Under the pieces are notes generated by a model, which saw nothing but the letters and a program-made list of their open reading frames with translations, was not told the DNA's origin and did not search any database. This document shows, one piece after another, positions 24,373 to 34,503 of a stretch of DNA of 61,137 nt. Position 1 is the stretch's first letter, and the number at the start of each line of letters is the position of its first letter. Source of the DNA: Hymenobacter rubripertinctus. GTDB taxonomy: Bacteria; Bacteroidota; Bacteroidia; Cytophagales; Hymenobacteraceae. The stretch covers positions 1-61,137 of the forward strand of contig NZ_QYCN01000005.1 in assembly GCF_003583925.1 (NCBI RefSeq), given 5' to 3'. A program made the translations under genes and the position numbers.

Positions 24373-26880
24373 TTACAGGCTGAACTTCAAACTCACTTTC
24401 ACCCCAAAGGTACGGGCGTCGGGCACGGTTCGGTAGGTGAGGCGGTGCAGGAAGTCAACCCGCACGATTTTAAAAATGTTCTCGACTCCGTAGCCTACTT
24501 CGACATAGGGCACCCGACCCAACGACTGGAAGGTGGGCAGTACCTCACCGGTACCGGGGTCGGTGGTGGGGATGATTTGGCGGTTGGCCGCGCTCACGCT
24601 GCCGTAGAGCAGGTTGCCGGTGGCCACCAGCCGCCAGTTGAGCTGCTTGATGGCGGGCAGGGAGTTGAACAGGAAGCCCCCAAACTGGTGCTCCACTTGC
24701 AGGCCCGCGTACCGGTCGCTCACGAACTCGAAGTAGCGCATCAGGTTGTAGGCCCCGGCGTTGTAGAAGAACGACTGGTTGCCGAGGTGGCTCTTGAGGA
24801 TGGGGTAGGGCACCGTGCTCGGGATGAAGCCCGCGTCGAGGCGGTAGGTGGTGCGGCCCAGCTGGCCCAAGCGCAAGCTGTGGTCGATGAGCAGGTTGAA
24901 CTTGTGGTAGCGGAAATCGGAGCCCAGCAGCTTGTTCAGGCCCAGCGTGTAGCGCACCGTGAACACCGGCCAGCGCTTGAGGCCCACGGCGGTGCGGCGG
25001 TTCTGGTTGTTGGCCACCAGCACCTCGTCGCGGGCGTAGCGCGACTCCACCACCACTTCCGAGAGGGCGAAGTTGGAGTTGGTGGGGCTGCCCGGCCGGG
25101 GCTCCTGGGTGTAGTAGGCAAACGGATAAAGGGGCCGGAACTGCTGGCGGCGTAGCATCACGCGCTGGGTAAAGCCCCGGAACAAATCCGACTGCACGGC
25201 CACGCTGGTCAGGTCGCGCAGCAGGGGGCGGCTGTTGCTGATGTTGCCCAGCCGGGCCGCCGCTTCGGCCAACGGGTTATCGAGGGCGTAGTCGTTGTCG
25301 AGCAGGGCCACCTGGTCGATGTCGTGGCGATGCTCGAAGTTGGCCACCGTCCAGTGCCGCCGGTCGAGGACGCGCTGCACCCGCAGGCCGTATTTGAAGC
25401 GGCCGTCCTGGGTGCCGTAGGCCACGTAGGGCCGCAGCTGCCAGTCGCGGTTCCACTCGGTGGAAGTCCGGAAGCCCAGGCGCAGGCGCAGGCCCTCAAT
25501 GTTGTTGTAGCCGAGCGTGGCCAGAATCGGCCCCAGATCGATTTTACCCAGCGGATAGTAGCCGTTCACCGCAATGTCGGCCAGCTCCAGCATCGAGCGC
25601 ACGGCCGGCAGCTGGCGCACGGTATCGAGCACGGTGAGGGTGAGCTGCTCCTGGCGGCTGAGCGAATCGGGCCGGTTGGCCGCGAAGAAGCCGGCGGGCA
25701 CCTCGTAGGCGTCGGCGGCCACCTCCAGGGGCTTGTCGTAGAAGGGCAGGGGCTTCACCTGATTCACCACGAAGTTGGAGTACACCGTGGTGATGCGGGC
25801 CAGCACGCCGGTACTGCCCTTGCTGGGCTTGATGCCGATAACGAATCCGGTGCGGGTGGGCAGCCAGGGGCCGGCCGCGGTGGGCGTCAGCTCCTGGCGC
25901 ACGGCAATCTGGTCGATGAAGTTGAGGTTGGCCTGGGTGCTCACCACCAGATCGAGCTGGCGCAGGGCGTAGGTGTCGGTGGTAATCCAGATGGTGCCCT
26001 TAAAGGCCAGGTCCTGGGGCCGGCGGGGCGTCACCTTGAGTTTGTAGCAGTAGTCGTCGCCCACCATCAGGGAGTCCTGCAACTCATACTCGTAGGAAAA
26101 CTTCCAGCCCTCGGCAATGGGCGAAATGAAGTCTTTGCCCACGATGCGCAGCCAGTTGCGGTAGAAGTCCCAGTCCTGAAACGAGGAACCCATAATCTGG
26201 GACACCACCGAGCCTTCGCGGGGCACGGCGCCGTGCATCTGGGTTTTGCTGACTTCCTCGCGCTGGCGCAGCGGGTTGTTGTTCTGGTAGTAGTGGGAGA
26301 GGACTTCGGAGGCGAAAATGGGCACCACCGGCCGGCCGTTGGCGTCGCGGGCCAGGCCCAGGGTATCGGCCACGGCCGTAATCTGGCGCAGCAGCTTACG
26401 GCGGCTCACCTGGTCGGGCAGGTTATTGAGCAGGAGCTCATTGCGGGCGTAGCTGTCGTACTCGTAGGCTTCCAGCTCAGTTTTCTGGTTGCGGGTGCGG
26501 TTTTGCTGCACCCGGCGCAGGATGCGGTAAGCCGGGTTTTCGTAGGGTCGCACAATCACCTCGCCCAACGATACGGCCCCGGCCCCGAGGGCGAAGTTGA
26601 CGGTTTGCTGGGCCTTGGCAGTGGTAACGGCCTTTTTGATGGCCGAGAAGCCGATGGCCGAGGCCGTAAGCGTGTCTACGGGGCCGGTGAGGGTGAGCTG
26701 GTAGCGGCCGTTTTCGTCGGCCGTGGCTCCCTGGCTGGTGCCGCGCACAAACACCGAGGCGAAGGGCACGGGCTTACCGCTGGCTTCCGTTACGCGGCCG
26801 CTGAAGGTCATGCGTTGTGCCCAGCCCGCCGGAATAGTCAGCACGAACAACAGCAGGCACAGCGGATAAGCAAGACGCAT
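24373..26880 (-). CDS. DUF5686 and carboxypeptidase-regulatory-like outer-membrane protein
   Basis: 835 residues. Signal peptide (LLLFVLTIPAGWA), then a carboxypeptidase-regulatory-like Ig domain (about 22-105; FSGRVTEASGKPVPFASVFV), then the DUF5686 region to the C-terminus, which ends in strand-like FGVKVSLKFSL, suggesting a beta-barrel inserted by BAM. The N-terminal architecture is that of TonB-dependent receptors of Bacteroidota but without an obvious plug. Function unknown; family members are widespread in this phylum. Confidence 0.85.
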   Translation of the reverse strand: MRLAYPLCLLLFVLTIPAGWAQRMTFSGRVTEASGKPVPFASVFVRGTSQGATADENGRYQLTLTGPVDTLTASAIGFSAIKKAVTTAKAQQTVNFALGAGAVSLGEVIVRPYENPAYRILRRVQQNRTRNQKTELEAYEYDSYARNELLLNNLPDQVSRRKLLRQITAVADTLGLARDANGRPVVPIFASEVLSHYYQNNNPLRQREEVSKTQMHGAVPREGSVVSQIMGSSFQDWDFYRNWLRIVGKDFISPIAEGWKFSYEYELQDSLMVGDDYCYKLKVTPRRPQDLAFKGTIWITTDTYALRQLDLVVSTQANLNFIDQIAVRQELTPTAAGPWLPTRTGFVIGIKPSKGSTGVLARITTVYSNFVVNQVKPLPFYDKPLEVAADAYEVPAGFFAANRPDSLSRQEQLTLTVLDTVRQLPAVRSMLELADIAVNGYYPLGKIDLGPILATLGYNNIEGLRLRLGFRTSTEWNRDWQLRPYVAYGTQDGRFKYGLRVQRVLDRRHWTVANFEHRHDIDQVALLDNDYALDNPLAEAAARLGNISNSRPLLRDLTSVAVQSDLFRGFTQRVMLRRQQFRPLYPFAYYTQEPRPGSPTNSNFALSEVVVESRYARDEVLVANNQNRRTAVGLKRWPVFTVRYTLGLNKLLGSDFRYHKFNLLIDHSLRLGQLGRTTYRLDAGFIPSTVPYPILKSHLGNQSFFYNAGAYNLMRYFEFVSDRYAGLQVEHQFGGFLFNSLPAIKQLNWRLVATGNLLYGSVSAANRQIIPTTDPGTGEVLPTFQSLGRVPYVEVGYGVENIFKIVRVDFLHRLTYRTVPDARTFGVKVSLKFSL

Positions 26881-26988
26881 ACGGGGTAAAAAAAGGCGCG
26901 GGCAGGAGGAGGGGAAGCTACGTGCAGTAAGATACCGCCGTCCGGGGGAAAAAGCCAGCCGGCTCCGGTAAGTTCCGGGGCGGGCGGC

Positions 26989-27942
26989 TTATTTCGGACA
27001 TTCTTCCCGGGTCAGGGTTTCGTTGATGCAGATGGCGGCCCGGCTGCCCTCGGCGGCGGCCAGAATGGCCTGCTGGGTGCCGGGCGTATTGTCGCCGGCC
27101 GCGTAGAGGCCCGGCACGGTGGTTTGCTGCTGCTTGCTCACCCAAATGGCTCCCTTGCTGGTGAGGCGGCACCCTAGCTCCTCAGCCAAGGGGCTGCGCT
27201 GATGCTGGTGGGCATGAATGAACAGGGCCGTGCGGGCCAGCTTCTCCCCCGTCTCGAACACGATGTGGCGCAACTCCCCGCCGCGGGTACCTTCCAGCCG
27301 CACCACGGGTTCTTCGCGCACCGCAATGCCCTGGCGGCGCAGGCGGCGGCGGGCATGCCGGGTCAGGTTGGCGGGGTCTTCCACGCACACCACCACATCG
27401 GGGCTCCAGCGGCTTACCAGCAGGGCCAGGCCGGTTACCAGCTTGGCCCGGCCGTACACGGCCACCGGCTGGTCGCGCACTTCCCAGCCGTGGCAGTAGG
27501 GGCAGTGCAGCACGCCCCGGCCCCACAGCTCGCGCACCCCGTCAAGGGGCGGCAGCTCGTCCTCCACGCCGGTTGCCAGTAGCACCTTGCGGGCCGTGCG
27601 CGTGCTCCGGCGGCCGGTGGGGCCTTCCAGGGTCAGCTCGAAGTGCTTGCCGCAGACCTGCACGGCCACCACCCGGGCCTCTTTAATTTCCACGGAGGCA
27701 TAGGCCGCCAGCTGCGCGCGGCCCAGTTCCAGCAGGTGGGCGGGCCGGGTGCCGTCGCGGGTTAGGAAGCCCTGCACGGCGGGCGAGGGGGCGTTGCGGG
27801 GCGGACCGCCATCGAGCACCAGCACCCGGCGCAGGCAACGGCCCAGCACCAGCGCGGCGCTCAGGCCGGCGCTGCCGGCCCCGATGATGGCCACATCGCT
27901 ATCGGTTTCAACGCGGCCGGGTACGTGGGGGCAGGCAGGCAT
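26989..27942 (-). CDS. Thioredoxin-reductase-like flavoprotein
   Basis: 317 residues. FAD-binding motif GAGSAGLSAA (21-30), the redox pair CPYC (147-150) followed by HGWE, and the C-terminal FAD motif GLYAAGDNTPGTQQ. The position where TrxB has the NADPH motif GGGNSA reads VAVYGRAKL, so nucleotide binding is atypical. These short NAD(P)/FAD proteins are common in aerobic Bacteroidota; some reduce thiols, others are of unknown role. No thioredoxin gene is adjacent. Confidence 0.85.
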   Translation of the reverse strand: MPACPHVPGRVETDSDVAIIGAGSAGLSAALVLGRCLRRVLVLDGGPPRNAPSPAVQGFLTRDGTRPAHLLELGRAQLAAYASVEIKEARVVAVQVCGKHFELTLEGPTGRRSTRTARKVLLATGVEDELPPLDGVRELWGRGVLHCPYCHGWEVRDQPVAVYGRAKLVTGLALLVSRWSPDVVVCVEDPANLTRHARRRLRRQGIAVREEPVVRLEGTRGGELRHIVFETGEKLARTALFIHAHQHQRSPLAEELGCRLTSKGAIWVSKQQQTTVPGLYAAGDNTPGTQQAILAAAEGSRAAICINETLTREECPK

Positions 27943-28069
27943 GAGGTGTAAGAGTTAAAGGAGGAGAAACACATCGGGCGGTGCGGCACCGGAACGCCGT
28001 TCAAAAGGCCTATACCGTCAAAGCCGCCGGCTGGTTGGCCGCCGCACTGAACCAGAACCGGCCAAAACG

Positions 28070-28105
28070 CCGAATGCCCCTCGCCGGTCGGCGAGGGGCA
28101 TTCGG
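28070..28105. terminator. Strong hairpin, terminator of the 28130 gene
   Basis: 17-bp perfect stem CCGAATGCCCCTCGCCG with a 2-base loop, 25 bases after the stop codon at 28130-28132 (minus strand). Confidence 0.8.
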
Positions 28106-28129
28106 TTACTGGTTTAAATAACCCAAAGG

Positions 28130-31100
28130 CTATTCCTTAATCAGACGCTGCACGAACGATTCGCCGTTGCCTTTCACCTGCACCAGGTAGGTGCCGGCGG
28201 GCAGGCTGGTTACGTCCAGCGCCTCATTGCGGCCACCGGCCTGCGGGAAGCTGCGCAGCACGCGGCCGGTCAGGTCCACGATGCTCACCTGGTAGGTGCC
28301 CTCCGGGGTGCCCGACAGATCCAACCGCGTATCGGTCAGGTTCGAGGCCGGGTTGGGGTACACGGCAACGCTGGTGCGGGCCGAAGTGCTGAAGGTGACC
28401 GTCTGGACCGAGCTGAAGGTGCTGGTGCCATCCGTGTCTACCTGGCTCAGGCGGTAGTAGGCCACGCGGCCCTGGGCCTTGGCAGCCGCCTGCACATCGG
28501 TGAAGGCGTAGTTCGTGGCCGAGGACGTGGTGCCCTGACCTTTCACTTCCGCCACCGCTACGAAGCTGCTGCCATCGAAGCTGCGCTCTACCACGAAGTG
28601 GTCGTTGTTGAGCTCCTGGGCCGTAGCCCAGTTCAGCTTGGCATCGGCTCCGGCGGCTTTGGCCGCGAAGCTGGTCAGCGTAACGGGCAGCGGCCCGTTG
28701 GTTACCGGTGCTACGCCCGAGAATTCCGAAGTACCCGTGCCGGTTACCGTAGAAATAGCCGTTACGAAGGCACTACCACCGTTCAGGGCCGTCTGCTGAG
28801 CAGCCGTCAGCGAGGACAATGGGATGGTGAACAGGAACCGGTTGGCGTTGGACTCCGTGCCCTGGTCAATTCCGTTGATGAGCACGTTGTAGGAGGCCGT
28901 TCTGGCGTCCGTATCATCGGAGCTGCCTTCGGTGCGGAACGTGAGGTAGCTCTGGCCTTCCCCGAACTTGGTAGGGTCAACGGCCGCGATGTAGAACTCT
29001 ACCCGGGCGCCGGCCGGCGCATAGCCCGTCAGGCGCAGGATGCCGCCGCTGATGCGCGACTGCGTTACAACCGGGAAGTTGAGCAACCCGTTCGCGCCGC
29101 TGGCCGCTGTTTTGCCGCTGGCGTTCTTCGTTACGCCGTTGCCATCCGCCGTGCCACCGTTGGCCAGGTCAATGGCCAGGTCACCGTTGTTGCTGAAGCT
29201 GTTCTGCGAGAACGTGTTGTTGGAACCCGCCGTGGCGACAATCCCGTCGCCGGCATTGTTGGTGAACGTGTTCAGGCTGATGACGTTCCCCGTGCTAACC
29301 GAACGGATAGCCAGACCAGCCTTTTCTACGCCGTTGAGCGTACCGTTGCCTTTGATCAGGTTGCTCGTGATGGTATTGTTGTTGTTGGCGCCGCTGATGA
29401 AGTCGATGCCCATGGCCGCGTTGTTCACGATCTGGTTGTTGCTGACCGTGACGCTCGAGGCCCCCGTGAACTCAATACCATCGGCCGTAGCGCGGGTGGA
29501 GTTGCGAATCACGTTGTTGGAGATGGTTACCCCACTCAGGTTGTTCAACCCGATGTTGGCCCCGTTGCTGTAAATCGTGCTGTTCTGAATGACTGCTCCG
29601 GTTGCACCGGCACCACTCAGACGCAAGCCCTGATCCGTGCCAGCGGTAGCGCCCGTCAGGCCCATGCCGTTGAGCGTGAAGTTGCCGCCCGTTACGAACA
29701 GGCCGCCCCCGTTGGCTCCCTGGCCATTGAAGTTAACCGTTACCTCCGGGCCGGTAGTCGACTCGGCTACGGCCGGGTTGGTGTCGCCGGTGCGCAGCGT
29801 CTGCTGGTTGCCGTCGATGGTCGTGCCCGCATCCGTTACGGTGGGCAGCGCGCCCGAAGCGGCCGTCAGGGTAATGGTGGCCTGGCCGTTGCTGGCCCCG
29901 CCGCTTACCCCGCTGCGCATACCGGCCGGTACGTTGCTCGTGCGGCCGTCAGCAATCATGAAGATGCTCGTCTCGCGGCCGGCCGTCAGGCCTTCCTGCT
30001 GAAGGTTGGTATTAGCCAGCCCGTTGGCGTTGATGATGAACTGCCGCAGCGACCCCTGCCCCGTGGGGTTGGTGTTCGTAACAGCGTCGAAGTTGAAGCC
30101 GAACTCGTAGGCGGAGGTGCCCACGGGGCGGTTGAGCACTTGCAGCGCCGTGATGGACTGAGGAGTAGCCGTGCCGGTCGTCAGGGCGCTCAACGCCTGG
30201 GTGCCGGTGTTGGCGGCGGCATCCACCAGGCGGGGGTTTTCACCGCCTACCCGGTTTACGTCTTCCGTAATGTAGGTCTGCACCGGAATCAGGCCGGTAG
30301 CCGCACCATTCAGTGCCCGCACGGAAGTAACCGTGCTGTTCACTACCCGCACCGTGTAAGCGCCGGGGAACTGCTGGGCGAAGTTGTAGGCTCCACCAGT
30401 GGTGGTCGTGGTAGTAGCGACGAAGGCACCGTTGCCGTCGTAGAGCTCTACCCGGACCCCGCTGCGACCAATGGCGTTGCTGGCAAAGCCCGAAGCTGTG
30501 GCGGCCGAGTTGGCGGCGGCGAAGGGCCGACCGGCACCACCACCGTAGTTCACATCATCAAACACGACACCCGCAATATCGGTGGTCACCACGACCGGAA
30601 TCGTGAAGGTGGCCGAGTTGAAACTGATGGCCCCGGAGTTGTCGTAGGCCTGGTAGGTGAAGGTCGTGTTGCCACTGCTACCTACTACCGGGTTGAATTG
30701 GAGCTGGGCTCCCTGGGCCGCAGTGATTTCCTGGCCCGCCGTTACGGCCACATTGTTGAGCGTGAGCACGCCCTGGGTAGCAGCATCCGGGATGCTGGTA
30801 ATCAAGTAGGAGAAGATGGTGCCATCCGAATCGGTACCCGATAGGCCCGAGATGGTGGTAGCTCCCGCCTTGTCCGACAGGCGTGGGTTCGTTACATCAG
30901 CTACCGTCGGCGCTACATTGGCCGAGCAGTTCGAACCATCCTTCGCGGCGGTAACCGTTGAAATAGCGCCGGTTACCTGAATGTTGTCCAGCGAGAACGT
31001 CGTGATTGTGGTTCCGGCCAGTTGGTTGTATACCGTAATTTGCATTTTAGCATTGCCCACTACCGTGTATGGAACACTGATAGTCTGCGCGGTGGTACCG

Positions 31101-34072
31101 ATGATATTTACTTGACCAGTATTGAATACTGTTGCGTTAGCATCATCAAGCAAACGCACCCGATAACGAACCCTGTCAAAAGCCCCAGCATTACTTGCGG
31201 TGTTAACCACAGGCTGCTGAATATCAAACGAAATTGTACCGCCCGTCACGCCCAATAATGGAGTGGTGTAAGAAGCGGTAGCTCCATTGTTTAGCGTTGC
31301 GGAAAACAGCGCCCGGCCAGACAAAGCGCGTGAATCGGCAATGTCGAAACCACCTGGAGTAGCGCAGTAATCAATGATCCGGCCCTCGAAGTCTTCGGTA
31401 TAAACATCGTTGTTCGCCGCGTTGATAGTTTGTACGGCCGTGTTATTGCCGGTATTGCTGTCAGGAGTAATTGTAGAGCGAATGTTGGCGGTAGTGGTCA
31501 GGTCGCCGGTGCGGGCTACGCGGGCTGTTACCGTAAGTGTCTGTGAACTACCGGCGGCCATTGCACCAATGGTCCAAAGGCCTGTTCCGCTGTTGTAAGT
31601 AGTTCCAACAGGTGGGTTAGCGCTTACGAATGTCAAACCCGAGGGCAGGGCGTAATCTACGGTAACGCCAGCGCTAGTGGCTGAAGCAGAAGCTACCACA
31701 GTGTAGGTAACTGTTTGCCCTACACGGTATGGGCCGAGCGTCGGCTGTTGCGTAACGCTTAGGTCGGAAGTAGGTGCATTGGTAGCCGCTACCGGAATCG
31801 TGTAGGTAGCAGTGTTCGCGGAAACCAAACCCAGGTTGTCAGTAGCGCGGAACGTGAAGGTCTGATTACCGCCCGCTGCGGGCACCGCTGAATTTAGGGT
31901 AGGATTGTAGGTGAGCTGGCTGAGTTGAGCGGCAGTTATGACGGTGTTGGTTGCCGTGATGGCCACGCCGTTCAGCAGTAGCCGCCCCCGAGTTGGCAGG
32001 GTGACGAGCGTGTAGCTTGCTACCGTCTCATTGCCTTGTGGGTCGGTGGCGAACAGGGGCTCAATATTATTGGCCGTATTCGTGTTAGGTACAGCCGCTG
32101 TCGTCACGTTAACGGCCGTAGGAGCCGCGTTGACCACTGTCGTAATCTGCGCCGAAGGGTCGGTGCCGTTGTTGTTGCCCGGCGCGGGGTCGGAGGTATC
32201 GGCCGAGTTGCGGGCCGTGCCGTTTACCGTTGCGTTTGGCATGCGGAAGGTAACCGTGTTGGTTACCGACTGCCCGCTGGTGAGCTGGGGGGTGGTAGCG
32301 AAGGTAACCAGGCCGGTACCCGAGCTGTAGGTACCACCATTAGAAACCGTCACGTTCGTCAGGCCGGTGGCCAGCTGGATGGTGGGCCGCACGTTGGTGG
32401 CTACATCGAGGCCGTTGTTGTTGGTCGTCGTGACGGTGTAGGTCACGTTGGTGTTCGGGTTAGCGGAGGTCGGGCCGGTAACGGTGGTGGCCACGTTGGC
32501 TTCCTCACACCAGGTGAAGGCCGAGATGTACACGGCCTGGGTGCCGGGGTCTGCTATTTCTGTCTGGATGTTTTTGTACACCAGCTCCAGGCGCACGATG
32601 GCATCAGTGTAGGTGATGGTCACGTTGCCATCGGGACCCACGGTGCTGCCCGAGCCCGTGGCGGGGTTGGTCTGGCCGGTGATGCGGTTGTTGCCGTTGA
32701 AGAAGTTGTTGCCGTTGGGGGCCAGCGAAATGTCGCCGGCATCCAGCTGCACGATGGACCCATCGGCCCGGTACCCGTTGAACGTCACGTCATCCACGAA
32801 CGCACTGCCATCGGCAACGGTGCCCTTGTCCAGGTCACCCATCGTGAAGCTGAAGTTCTTCAGCGGGCGGTTGAAGTAGAAGTTGGCCGTGCTGGTGACA
32901 TTGGCCGTGCTGGTGTAGTCGGTGAACCAGTCCAGGGCATAGCCCGGGCTGCCAGCGCGGCGGTCCGTGATGAAGGACGTTTCGGCGGCGGCGGCCGAAG
33001 ACGAGTAGTTGGCGTTGTTGATGGTAACCGAGCTGTTAGGAACAGTTACCGTACGCTCAGTTTTCCAGTTCTCCCCGTCGGGGCGAAGCGTAAAGTCGAA
33101 GACCGAAGCCTGGCCGCAGGTCGCTTTGTTGACCGGGATGCCCAGCTGCGCGACGTTGGACGTCGCACCCAGGTTGTCTTTGGCCGTAAACGAGGCAATA
33201 GCCGACGTGCCGGAGTAGCCGGCAGCGGGCTGGAAGGAGAGCAGGGCCGAATTGGCCACCGCGTAATCCTGATTGGCTACGGCGGGCGCATTGTTCACAA
33301 ACAGCGTGCCCGTGGAGGCCGTAGGCAGCTGCGTGAAGCGGAAAGTGCTGATAGTTCCGTCGGCATCCGTGAAACCCCAGGCCGCCAGGTCCCGCAACGG
33401 CTGCCGCAGGTTGTTGCTGATCAGGGTGGCGTTGGTAAAGTCGTAGGCGACGGGAGAGAAATTGTTGACTACCTGGAACGAATAGGTTCCTGTGTTTGAC
33501 TGAGAGCCCTGAGCATCAACTGCACGGAAGGTAAAGCTACGGGGACCAACTGCGCCAGCAGTTTGAAAGGCCAGAAACCGCGCCTGATCGGCAAATACTG
33601 GTTGGCCGGCGGTAACGGGCGTAAAAAACTGCAGGTTGGCATCCGCCACGTACAGCGTACCGTCGGTTGGTATCGTGACGAACACAAACCGGTTCAGGTC
33701 GCCATCGGCATCCGTACCTGAAAGACCCTCATTAAATCGCTGGAGGGTATTGTTGTTTTTAATCAGCCGGGTACCGGTGATGTTGGTTACAACCGGGGCG
33801 GCCGCTGGGCGGGCTACTAGACCAGATTTGGCGGGAGTCGAACCCTGGAAGCTGGCCGGACGCAGCGCGTCGGCCATGGGCACCATGAGCAGAGACGAGC
33901 TGCCGGCATCGTTGGAGCGGGCCTGTTGCTCCGCCGCCGGCTTCACCAGCGACGACGTGGGGCCAGTACGGCTTACCGCAACCTGTTGGGCCTGCACACT
34001 ACCGGAAATCAGGGGCAGGCTAAGCGCTAGCCAGCGGGCTGATTCCCCCAATAGGCGTAAGGGTGTTTTCAT
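28130..34072 (-). CDS. Giant multidomain secreted protein with T9SS tail
   Basis: 1980 residues from ATG 34070-34072 (a TTG 30 bases upstream is less likely), with a signal peptide (about 1-29). Domains in order: two cadherin/Ig-like repeats (DADG... FRAVDAQGS type); a jelly-roll-like region (about 330-520); a DUF11-type repeat; a third cadherin-like repeat; a second DUF11-type repeat; a second jelly-roll-like domain; another cadherin-like repeat; an SdrD-B-like domain (AGVVFDDVNY); a right-handed beta-helix of parallel Asn-rich coils (NNVIRN, NNQIVNN, SNLIKGNG); a fibronectin-like module; and a Por_Secre_tail (VAVYPNPASN... LVQVKG). So it should be exported and attached to the surface by type IX secretion. 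Likely an adhesin or matrix protein. Confidence 0.9.
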   Translation of the reverse strand: MKTPLRLLGESARWLALSLPLISGSVQAQQVAVSRTGPTSSLVKPAAEQQARSNDAGSSSLLMVPMADALRPASFQGSTPAKSGLVARPAAAPVVTNITGTRLIKNNNTLQRFNEGLSGTDADGDLNRFVFVTIPTDGTLYVADANLQFFTPVTAGQPVFADQARFLAFQTAGAVGPRSFTFRAVDAQGSQSNTGTYSFQVVNNFSPVAYDFTNATLISNNLRQPLRDLAAWGFTDADGTISTFRFTQLPTASTGTLFVNNAPAVANQDYAVANSALLSFQPAAGYSGTSAIASFTAKDNLGATSNVAQLGIPVNKATCGQASVFDFTLRPDGENWKTERTVTVPNSSVTINNANYSSSAAAAETSFITDRRAGSPGYALDWFTDYTSTANVTSTANFYFNRPLKNFSFTMGDLDKGTVADGSAFVDDVTFNGYRADGSIVQLDAGDISLAPNGNNFFNGNNRITGQTNPATGSGSTVGPDGNVTITYTDAIVRLELVYKNIQTEIADPGTQAVYISAFTWCEEANVATTVTGPTSANPNTNVTYTVTTTNNNGLDVATNVRPTIQLATGLTNVTVSNGGTYSSGTGLVTFATTPQLTSGQSVTNTVTFRMPNATVNGTARNSADTSDPAPGNNNGTDPSAQITTVVNAAPTAVNVTTAAVPNTNTANNIEPLFATDPQGNETVASYTLVTLPTRGRLLLNGVAITATNTVITAAQLSQLTYNPTLNSAVPAAGGNQTFTFRATDNLGLVSANTATYTIPVAATNAPTSDLSVTQQPTLGPYRVGQTVTYTVVASASATSAGVTVDYALPSGLTFVSANPPVGTTYNSGTGLWTIGAMAAGSSQTLTVTARVARTGDLTTTANIRSTITPDSNTGNNTAVQTINAANNDVYTEDFEGRIIDYCATPGGFDIADSRALSGRALFSATLNNGATASYTTPLLGVTGGTISFDIQQPVVNTASNAGAFDRVRYRVRLLDDANATVFNTGQVNIIGTTAQTISVPYTVVGNAKMQITVYNQLAGTTITTFSLDNIQVTGAISTVTAAKDGSNCSANVAPTVADVTNPRLSDKAGATTISGLSGTDSDGTIFSYLITSIPDAATQGVLTLNNVAVTAGQEITAAQGAQLQFNPVVGSSGNTTFTYQAYDNSGAISFNSATFTIPVVVTTDIAGVVFDDVNYGGGAGRPFAAANSAATASGFASNAIGRSGVRVELYDGNGAFVATTTTTTGGAYNFAQQFPGAYTVRVVNSTVTSVRALNGAATGLIPVQTYITEDVNRVGGENPRLVDAAANTGTQALSALTTGTATPQSITALQVLNRPVGTSAYEFGFNFDAVTNTNPTGQGSLRQFIINANGLANTNLQQEGLTAGRETSIFMIADGRTSNVPAGMRSGVSGGASNGQATITLTAASGALPTVTDAGTTIDGNQQTLRTGDTNPAVAESTTGPEVTVNFNGQGANGGGLFVTGGNFTLNGMGLTGATAGTDQGLRLSGAGATGAVIQNSTIYSNGANIGLNNLSGVTISNNVIRNSTRATADGIEFTGASSVTVSNNQIVNNAAMGIDFISGANNNNTITSNLIKGNGTLNGVEKAGLAIRSVSTGNVISLNTFTNNAGDGIVATAGSNNTFSQNSFSNNGDLAIDLANGGTADGNGVTKNASGKTAASGANGLLNFPVVTQSRISGGILRLTGYAPAGARVEFYIAAVDPTKFGEGQSYLTFRTEGSSDDTDARTASYNVLINGIDQGTESNANRFLFTIPLSSLTAAQQTALNGGSAFVTAISTVTGTGTSEFSGVAPVTNGPLPVTLTSFAAKAAGADAKLNWATAQELNNDHFVVERSFDGSSFVAVAEVKGQGTTSSATNYAFTDVQAAAKAQGRVAYYRLSQVDTDGTSTFSSVQTVTFSTSARTSVAVYPNPASNLTDTRLDLSGTPEGTYQVSIVDLTGRVLRSFPQAGGRNEALDVTSLPAGTYLVQVKGNGESFVQRLIKE

Positions 34073-34397
34073 GAAACCTGTATGAGTAGAGTTACCTGAC
34101 AAAGCAGAAGAAGGAAGGATGAAGCAGAAGGAAGGATGACGGGCTCACTGTTGAGGGCTATCAAACTTACTTCGCGTACGGAAGAGGAAATTTTCTTTTC
34201 GGTCAACTGTAAGATTCACCCGGTCAAAATCAATGTTTGGCCGGCTCAAATTGAACCTTGTATTGCTACCCGACGTAGCAGCGCGGTTGTTTTACGTAGT
34301 GGGAAGGGCAGCGGATTGAGTGCGCAACAATTTGATCCTGCGTGTCAGTCAGCTTTTTAAGTTTCTGGCACAACGGCGCAAACTATACTGTCGAGCG

Positions 34398-34405
34398 CAA
34401 AGGTA
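34398..34405 (-). promoter_or_regulatory. Putative -7 box of the giant secreted protein
   Basis: TACCTTTG on the minus strand; implies a leader of about 320 bases. No -33 match. Confidence 0.4.
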
Positions 34406-34421
34406 GCACAAGAATTCCAGG

Positions 34422-34467
34422 GGTGAGGGGGCATTTATCACAAAAAAGTGATAAATGCCCCCTCACC
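34422..34467. terminator. Terminator of malQ
   Basis: Perfect 20-bp stem GGTGAGGGGGCATTTATCAC with a loop of six A (T on the minus strand), 37 bases after the malQ stop. Confidence 0.75.
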
Positions 34468-34503
34468 ATTAACAGCTGCCTTATAGCACCGCAACCGGAA
34501 CAC

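Larger units (their letters stand above)
34073..34503. other. Long gap upstream of the giant secreted protein
   Basis: 431 bases with no convincing ORF. A direct repeat of GAAGGAAGGATGA lies near 34109-34140. It also holds the -7 box at 34398 and the malQ terminator at 34422-34467. Noticeably AT-richer than its surroundings. Confidence 0.5.

Noticed and set aside
24445..26889. Two long plus-strand frames over the DUF5686 gene
   Set aside because: His/Gly/Val-rich antisense translations with no recognisable fold.
26989..27942. Calling the flavoprotein trxB
   Set aside because: The NADPH-binding motif differs from true thioredoxin reductases and no thioredoxin gene is linked.
28598..33499. 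Long plus-strand frames (748 and 487 codons) opposite the giant secreted protein
   Set aside because: Low-complexity Arg/Val/Gly products; they arise from repetitive codon use in the real gene.
28130..34072. The giant protein as a contact-dependent toxin
   Set aside because: No toxin-like C-terminal domain or immunity gene; the protein ends in a standard T9SS sorting tail.
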